Positions 57,970 through 64,000 of a stretch of DNA of 64,000 nucleotides are shown piece after piece. The notes beneath the pieces are model-generated. The model was given only the letters and a program-made list of their open reading frames with translations, had not been told where the DNA came from and ran no database searches. Source of the stretch: Symbiodinium natans (Eukaryota; Sar; Dinophyceae; Suessiales; Symbiodiniaceae); contig CAJNDS010000040.1 in assembly GCA_905221605.1 (NCBI GenBank), positions 164,580 through 228,579 of the forward strand, written 5' to 3'. The translations under genes were made by a program, and so were the position numbers. Each line of letters starts with the position of its first letter. Position 1 is the first letter of the stretch.

Positions 57970-58090
57970 CTTCCACCTAAACCCTAAACCCTAAAGCCCT
58001 AAACCCTAAAGCCTAAACCCTAACCCCTAAACCCAAAACCCAAAACCCAAAACCCTAAACCCTAAACCCTAAACCCTAAAAAACCGTCAG

Positions 58091-58155
58091 ACCGAGGCCA
58101 GCTCCCCGGGAAAGCACGGCATGTCACCCCAGATGCCCTCTAAGGCAACGGGGGC
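58091..58155 (+). CDS. Putative coding exon
   Basis: After AAACCGTCAG: TEASSPGKHGMSPQMP, SKATG, ending at GGGGC|GTTTAGGG. Confidence 0.45.
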
Positions 58156-58952
58156 GTTTAGGGTTTCGGGTTTTAGGGTTTAGGGTTTTCGGTTTGGGGT
58201 TTAGGGTTTAGGGTTAAGGGTTTAGGGTGTAGGGTTTCGGGTTTAGGTTTTGGGGTCTCCGGTTTTGGGTTTCGGGTTGGTGTAAGGTTTCGGGTTTAGG
58301 GTTCAGGGTTTCGGGTTTAGGGTTTCGGGTTTAGGGTTTAGGGTGTAGGGTTTCGGGCGTAGGTGTAGGGTTTATAGGGTTCAGGGTTTAGGGTGCAGGG
58401 TTTCGGGTTCTTGGTATTTGGTCTGGAGCATAGGGCGCTCAAGATGATGTATACCATGTTCTTTCATGTAGGGGCTGTGGACGGTTTCGGGGTTTAGGGT
58501 ACCACTGTTGAGGAACTGAGGGGTTATAAAGGGAATTTGGGTTCAGGGAAGTTGGGTGCTCAGGGTTGACCAGCGAGCCCAGTACCTCATAGACCCAGAG
58601 ATTTCAACATCAACCTCGGATCCCATGAGGATTTAGGGGATACTCATTAGCCAAGTGATTGTGAAACTTCCCGGCCTCTGATTCACAATAAGAACCCCCG
58701 TTTCGTCTAAGGTGGATTCCATACTTGCGGTTTAGGGTTTAGGGTTTAGGGTTTAGGGTTTAGGGTTTAGGGTTTAGGGTTAGGGCTTAGGGTTAGAGGT
58801 GCTTAGAGTGCGGGCTGTTAGGTAAGAAAAGGAACCTGCAGAACCCCAAGATTTCCTGTTTACTGAAGAAGGCGGGAGTGCCCTAAAGCAACCAGGTATG
58901 TCCATTCCAAAGCTTCAGAAACCTCTGATGGGGTTTAGGGTTTAGGGTTTAG
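58156..58952. repeat. Degenerate and perfect TTTAGGG arrays
   Basis: Degenerate TTTAGGG/TTTCGGG to 58410; perfect array 58728-58792. 58560-58720 and 58800-58920 are unassigned. Confidence 0.7.
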
Positions 58953-59044
58953 GGTTACGACGATGTTGACAAGCGCAAGTGGAGACACCGTCGTTGAAGA
59001 AACTTGGGGCAAGCGCGCGAATTGCACGCACCCTGCAGCTTGGG
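58953..59044 (+). CDS. Putative coding exon with repeat-supplied splice ends
   Basis: Acceptor is the final TTTAG of a TTTAGGG array. Frame TTMLTSASGDTVVEET, WGKRANCTHPAAW; ends at GGG|GTTTGA. May be upstream of PACRG or the end of the preceding gene. Confidence 0.45.
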
Positions 59045-59121
59045 GTTTGAGCCTTTAGGGTTTAGGGTTTAGGGTTCACGGTTCAGGGTTCAGGGTTAAG
59101 GGTTCAGGGTGCCCGAAGAAT

Positions 59122-60498
59122 ATGGATGCCCTGCACGGCACGCCTGTGCAGAATCCCTACAGCTCGCATGCAGTCTGCAAGTAGCCCTAAACTTACACCC
59201 CAAACCCTAAATCCAAAACCTTAAACCCTAAACCCCAGACCTCAAGCCCCAAGCCCGCAAACCCTAGATCCCAAATCCCAAGCCCCGAACCCAAAGCCCT
59301 AAACCCTAAAAACCCTACACCCTGCACCCTAAAACTAAGCCCGAAACCCTAAACCGCCAAACCCTAAACCCTGAACCTTGACAACCCTAAAACCCTAAAG
59401 GCCCCAAAATCCCCAACCTTAAACCCAAATCAACCCCTAAGCCCCTAAACCCTAAATGCTGGACCCCAAAAAAGCGCGCCCACTCCTTGGAGGTTCATGG
59501 TACTTTGGTTTTTGCCAATTATAACTGTACTTATAACCATATTAGGGCATTGAAGGGGCTTACACGTGGGTTGTAAGTGGTTAACCCTAAACCCCGGACC
59601 CTAGACCCTAGACCCTAGACCCTAAACCCTAAACCCTAAACCTTAAACCCTAAACCCTAAACCCTAAACCCTAAGCCCTAAACCCTAAACCCTAATATCT
59701 CGCTCAAAAGTACCATGAGCCTCCAAGTCGCCTCTGATGCAGGCCGCGGCCCAGCCAGCGTCGCCTCCCAAAGCGGGCGCCTTCAGGCCCATCTGCAGGT
59801 TTAGGGTTTAGGGTTTGGGTTCAGGGTTTAGGGTTTAGGGTTCAGGGTTTAGGGTTTAGGGTTTAGGGTTTAGGGTTTAGGGTTTAGGGGTTTAGGGGTT
59901 TAGGGGTTTAGGGGTTTAGGGGTTTAGGGGTTTAGGGGTTTAGGGGTGTTTAGGGGTTTAGGGGTTTAGGGTTTAGGGTTTAGGGTTTAGGATTTAGGGT
60001 TTAGGGTTCAGGGGTAGGGTTTACGTTTTAGGGTTTAGGGTTTCGGGCATAGGGCTTAGGGGGATGCCCCTGGAACCCTCTTACAGAACCCTAAACCCTA
60101 AACCCTAAACCCTAAACCCTAAACCCTAAACCCTAAACCCTAAACCCTAAACCCTAAACCCTAAACCCTAAACCCTAAACCCTAAACCCTAAACCCTAAA
60201 CCCTAAACCCTAAACCCTAAACCCTAAACCCTAAACCCTAAACCCTAAACCCTAAACCCTAAACCCTAAACCCTAAACCCTAAACCCTAAACCCTCAACC
60301 CTCAACCCTCAACCCTCAAGCCTCAAGACAAAATAAATAGACATTGTATGTGGTAAAATTTTGAATTTCCCAAGTTATGTGTTTAAACAGTTGACAAGCT
60401 GAGTTTAAGTCTACTAGGCCAAATTCTCAATTTACTTAATCCTGTCAAGGCTAAACTCCCCTCCCTTCTCACCAACCTCTCCCCTTCCCCGCCCCCCT

Positions 60499-60552
<54 letters not shown>

Positions 60553-63517
60553 ACCCCCCCACCCCTGGCGCAGGGGCAAAAAACAAAACGTTTCGGTCAA
60601 CACTTTTTGGGGCCCAAGCCCTATACAGTTTCTACAAACCCCAAGCCCAAGCCCCAAACCCCAGGCGCCGCGCCATCAAGCCTTCCGAGTTCCGACGCTT
60701 CTATGACCGTGGGGACTTGCCCATCCAGGCTCGCGGTGGGGTGGGGCTCTGGTGTAGGGGTCAGGGCTTAGGGTTTAGGTCTTAGGGTTTGGGGTTTAGG
60801 GTTTAGGGCTTAGGGCTTAAAGTGTCGGAACCCTTCACCCTCAACCCTGAACCCTAAAACCTAAACCCCCAGACCTAAACCCTAGACCCTAGACCCTAGA
60901 CCCTAGACCCTAGACCCTAAACCTAGACCTAAACCACTAAACCCAAAAAGGAGCGCCTCGCGTTCTGGTTTTGTTTACCCCCTGTGGGGATCCTCTTCAT
61001 AGGGTGCTTGAAGTTCACCTCTACGGGTTTTCTGCGTGCAGAACCTGTGTGGGTCAAGTTTTGGTTTTTGTGCAAGTTTTGTGCTACGGGGTTTAGGGTT
61101 TAGGGTTTAGGGTTTAGGGTTTAGGGTTTAGGGTTTAGGGTTTAGGGTTTAGGGTTAAGGGGTTTAGGGTTTTCCGAGTTCAGAGTTCATGGTTCAGAGC
61201 TTAAGGCTCAGGGGCTCTGAGTACCTGGCTGCTTGCGTCGGCCACAATCGCCTTGGCTTTAAGCTTGTGGATGTTACTGCCTAAGGGATTTTCCGTGTCC
61301 CATCAACTCTATACTGTACCCCAAACCCCAAACCCCAAACCCCAAACCCCAAACCCCAAACCCCAAACCCCAAACCCCAAACCCCAAACCCCAAACCCCA
61401 AACCCTAAACCCTAAACCCTAAACCTCTCAGTCACAGAGAGCCTTCCACCATGACCCCAAGCTGCAGGTTCAGCACACTGGCACGCAGAACAAGATTGTG
61501 TGGGCCCTGGTCTGGTTCTTTCAGGATTTAGAGAACAATTGGGTTTTGGGGGTTTAGGGTTTAGGGTTTGGGGTTTAGGGTTCCTCAAGAAGAGGGCTTA
61601 TAGACCCAGGACCCCTTAAGCCTGAGGTTTAGGGTCTAGGGTTAAGGGTTAAGGGTTTAGGGTTAAGGGTTTGGGGTTTAGGGATGGGGTATCCCTAAAC
61701 ATGGTAGGGGCGGGGGGTGGGTGTTGAGGGTTGAGGGCTTAGCAAGGACCCCCCAACGGGACCCCTCGTGTGCCGCTCCAGCCTCCCGCTCTCCATGTTT
61801 CCGGAGCTCCCCTTCCGCTATCACTCAAGTTTCGCAAGCACAATAGTAGATGATCCTATCGAAGAACCCAAAGCCCTGGATTATAGCAGCTAGTCGCAAC
61901 CCTAAATCCCAAGCCAAAGACCCAACAGCCCAGTCCCTTCTGCTTGTTCCCAGTCCCATATTACTATTGGCTTAGGAATCCTAAATAAACTAATAACCCC
62001 TAAATTACCCTTATAAGGAAGAAAATATTTACATATACATAGACACACACACACACATATATTGCTGTGTTTTTTTGGGTTCCGAAGCAAAAAAGAGATA
62101 AAAAGGCGTGGAAAGTGGACATCGAGAAGCTGGATTACCACCACTACCTGCCGATCTTCTTCGATGGGTCCTCCCGGCCTTTGTGATCCCAGACCCCAAA
62201 CCCCAAACCCCAAACCCCAAACCCGAAACGCGAAACCCGAAAACCCCAAACCCGAAAACCCCAAACCCCAAACACCAAACCCCAAACCCCAAACCCCAAA
62301 CCCCAAACCCGAAACCCGAAAACCCCAAACCCGAAAACCCCAAACCCCAAACCCCAAACACCAAACACCAAACACCCAACCCCAAACCCCAAACCCCAAA
62401 CCCCAAACCCCAAACCCCAAACCCCAAACCCCAAACCCCAAACCCCAAACCCCAACCCCAAACCCCAAACCCCAAACCCCAAACCCCAAAAACCCCAAAA
62501 CCCCAAACCCCAAAACCCAAACCCCAAACCCCAACCCCAACCCCAAACCCCAAACCCCAAACCCCAAACCCCAAACCCCAAACCCCCAAACGCAAACCCC
62601 AAACCCCAAACCCCCAAACCCCAACCCCAAGCCCCCAAAACCCCAAACCCAAACCCCAAACCCCAAACCCCAAACCGCAAACCCCAAACCCCAAACCCCA
62701 AACCCCAAACCCGAAAACCCGAAACCCGAAAACCCGAAACCCGAAAACCCCAAACCCGAAAACCCCAAACCCCAAACCCCAAACCCCAAACCCCAAACCC
62801 CAAACCCCAAACCCCAAACCCCAAACCCCAAACCCCAAACCCCAAACCCGAAACCCGAAAACCCCAAATCCGAAAACCCCAAACCCCAAACCCCAAACTC
62901 CAAACTCCAAACCCCAAACCCCAAACCCCGAACCCCGAACCCCAAACCCCAAACCCCAAAGTGGTCCCCAGACAAAAGATCCTCAACCCTAAGCCCTAAA
63001 CGCCTCAGCCTCAAATCACTGGTTGTGTGCAGTTTAGGGTTTAGGGTTCAGGGTTTAGGGTTTAGGGTTTAGGGCTTGGGCCTGCCTGATCCCAGAGTCC
63101 ATGGATTCACAGCGACCTTTCTTGACACTTGCAGTTTCATGGCTACCTGCCAGAGCCCGAAACCCTGCGCCCCCCTAAACCCTAAGCCCTAAACCCCTAA
63201 ATCCAAAACCCTACACCCCAATCCTAAACCCTGAACCCTAAACCCCCTAAACCCCCTAAACCCCCTAAACACCCTAAACCCCCTAAACCCCCTAAACCCC
63301 CTAAACCCGCTAAACCCGCTAAACCCCCTAAACCCTAAACCCCAAACCCCAAACCCTAACCTAAACCCTAAACCCTAAACCCTAAACCCTAAACCCTAAA
63401 CCCTAAACCCTAAACCCTAAACCCTAAACTCTAAGGACCCCACAAGTCCTTGCAAGCCCTGAGCCTCTCGCCAGGCTGCGAGAGAAGGAAGATCCGTACC
63501 GATTCCTCGCCGTCGAG
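59122..63517 (+). CDS. PACRG: PACRG, N-terminal half, five to six exons (gene continues)
   Basis: PACRG with FAP20 forms the inner junction of axonemal doublet microtubules. Exons: 59743-59798 ([10 protein letters not shown]), 60665-60728 ([18 protein letters not shown]), 61468-61497 ([10 protein letters not shown]), 62106-62167 ([18 protein letters not shown]), 63475-63517 ([14 protein letters not shown]). All junctions keep phase and give 85 codons that match known PACRG in order, without gaps. Introns of 866, 739, 608 and 1307 bp use GT, GC, GT, GT donors and AG acceptors, and hold telomere-like arrays, CCCCAAA arrays and a poly-C tract. A plausible first exon is 59122-59172 ([16 protein letters not shown], phase 0 into the second). 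The conserved region after FLAVE is not found, so later exons lie beyond the window or are missed. Confidence 0.85.
59483..59729. mobile_element. Palindromic MITE-like element split by a telomere-like array
   Basis: CTTGGAGGTTCATGGTACT at the left and AGTACCATGAGCCTCCAAG at the right are the two ends of the family seen intact at 6633-6772. The left half runs homologously to about 59578, then CCCTAAA repeats (59585-59697) replace the right inner arm. It lies 13 bp before the PACRG exon at 59743. Confidence 0.7.
59799..60325. repeat. TTTAGGG then CCCTAAA arrays in the PACRG intron
   Basis: TTTAGGG orientation to about 60045 with a homogenised GTTTAGGG octamer block at 59890-59965, then CCCTAAA (60088-60295) ending in CCCTCAA. 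Head-to-head arrays in one intron. Confidence 0.9.
60500..60572. repeat. Poly-C tract
   Basis: About 70 C bases with two single A interruptions, in the same PACRG intron. Frames of poly-glycine on the minus strand are artefacts. Confidence 0.9.
61090..61160. repeat. TTTAGGG array
   Basis: Ten heptamers in the second PACRG intron. Confidence 0.95.
61317..61424. repeat. CCCCAAA array
   Basis: About 12 perfect CCCCAAA units followed by three CCCTAAA, 45 bp before the 30-nt PACRG exon. Confidence 0.95.
62188..62958. repeat. Long CCCCAAA array with CCCGAAAA variants
   Basis: About 770 bp of CCCCAAA with blocks of AACCCGAAA, inside the fourth PACRG intron. Frames of 280-370 codons on both strands (Pro/Asn/Lys or Gly/Phe/Trp repeats) are artefacts of the 21-bp frame cycle. 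Confidence 0.95.
63181..63431. repeat. CCCCCTAAA and CCCTAAA arrays
   Basis: A block of 9-bp CCCCCTAAA units at 63240-63330, then perfect CCCTAAA to 63431. Confidence 0.9.
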
Positions 63518-63676
63518 GTCGGCCCCAAAGGTTTAGGGTTTAGGGTTTAGGGTTTAGGGTTGAGGGTTGAGGGTTTGGGGTTTGGGGTTTAGGGCTTAGG
63601 GTTTGGGGTTTGGGGCTTGGGGCTTGGGGTTGAGGGTTCCCTTCCGATCTGACTCGTTCACCGACTTGTGTCGCAG

Positions 63677-63766
63677 CAAGCTGGATGCACCGAAGGAAGA
63701 GCGAGGGGTCATGTGTGCTTGCGCTGTCGCGAGTCGGCTTTTGGCCAATGGAGATGGAGGGCGCAG
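63677..63766 (+). CDS. Putative internal exon downstream of PACRG exon
   Basis: Acceptor ACCGACTTGTGTCGCAG and donor GCGCAG|GTTTCT bound 90 nt. One frame reads KLDAPKEERGVMCACA and VASRLLANGDGGRR, but it is out of phase with the PACRG exon at 63475 and not obviously PACRG. All frames are open. Could be a later exon of a divergent gene or another gene. Confidence 0.4.
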
Positions 63767-63782
63767 GTTTCTTAAGCATACC

Positions 63783-63951
63783 TTAAACCCTAAACCCTAA
63801 ACCCTAAACCCTAAACCCTAAACCCTAAACCCTAAACCCTCAGCCCTAAACCCTAAATTTAAGAGCCTCCGGCTCAAGCCGCCGACCCCGCAGGAGAACA
63901 AGTTTAAGGTTTGGGGTTTGGTGATTTTGTTTGCGGTTCCTGTTGGGGCTG

Positions 63952-63992
<41 letters not shown>

Positions 63993-64000
63993 TGGGGTGG
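63783..64000. repeat. CCCTAAA array, short island, poly-G end
   Basis: CCCTAAA to 63858; an island 63861-63910 open on + (LKPPTPQENK); a G run from about 63954 to 63990. Confidence 0.8.

Noticed and set aside
61902-63072. Frames of 280-370 codons of Pro-Asn-Lys or Gly-Phe-Trp repeats
   Set aside because: The CCCCAAA array reads open on both strands. The region lies within the PACRG introns, whose real exons are in other frames.
1-64000. CRISPR array or prokaryotic operon
   Set aside because: Regular repeats here are telomere-type or satellite DNA without unique spacers. Splice signals, LTR elements and an axonemal gene show a eukaryotic nucleus.

Overview
The window looks like nuclear DNA of a dinoflagellate, probably Suessiales or Symbiodiniaceae-like. 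The grounds are: plant/dinoflagellate-type telomeric heptamers (TTTAGGG/CCCTAAA) dispersed through nearly all of it; a Ty1/copia retrotransposon of the lineage common in dinoflagellate genomes; very short exon-like islands, almost all readable on the + strand; candidate GT and GC splice donors; and a ciliary gene (PACRG) cut into tiny exons. The species cannot be told from the sequence.

Layout. From 1 to 24.4 kb and from 30.4 to 64 kb the same texture repeats: arrays of telomere-like heptamers in both orientations, separated by islands of about 50-250 bp of complex sequence. Many islands read as short open segments with protein-like composition, preceded by (pyrimidine-rich)AG and followed by GT or by an in-frame stop. 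The best test is at 59.1-63.5 kb. Five islands there join in phase into the N-terminal half of PACRG, and the four introns between them hold TTTAGGG, CCCTAAA, CCCCAAA and poly-C arrays. I therefore read the window as a series of + strand genes whose introns are stuffed with telomere-like DNA. Apart from PACRG and one HMG-box-like segment (34.9-35.3 kb), I do not recognise the genes.

Mobile and repeated DNA. 16312-20257 is an internally deleted copia element with two identical 109-bp LTRs. 4686-5241 is a TRIM-like element with 122-bp TG...CA direct repeats. 3163-4632 and 33244-34044 are two copies of a GC-rich element whose first 115 bases form three strong hairpins. Several families of 70-160-bp palindromic elements recur; one has its own GT and AG ends and sits exactly between coding islands, so it is introner-like. 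24433-30381 is a block of unrelated satellites (GA-rich, 66-bp, 99-bp and AT-rich higher-order repeats) bounded by 39-bp inverted repeats. Microsatellites, minisatellites and long G/C homopolymers fill much of the rest.

Limits. Exon calls rest on reading-frame openness, splice-like ends and residue composition seen by eye. Except for PACRG and the retroelement they are hypotheses. Islands can be open in more than one frame, and I could not run coding-potential, homology or transcript searches.
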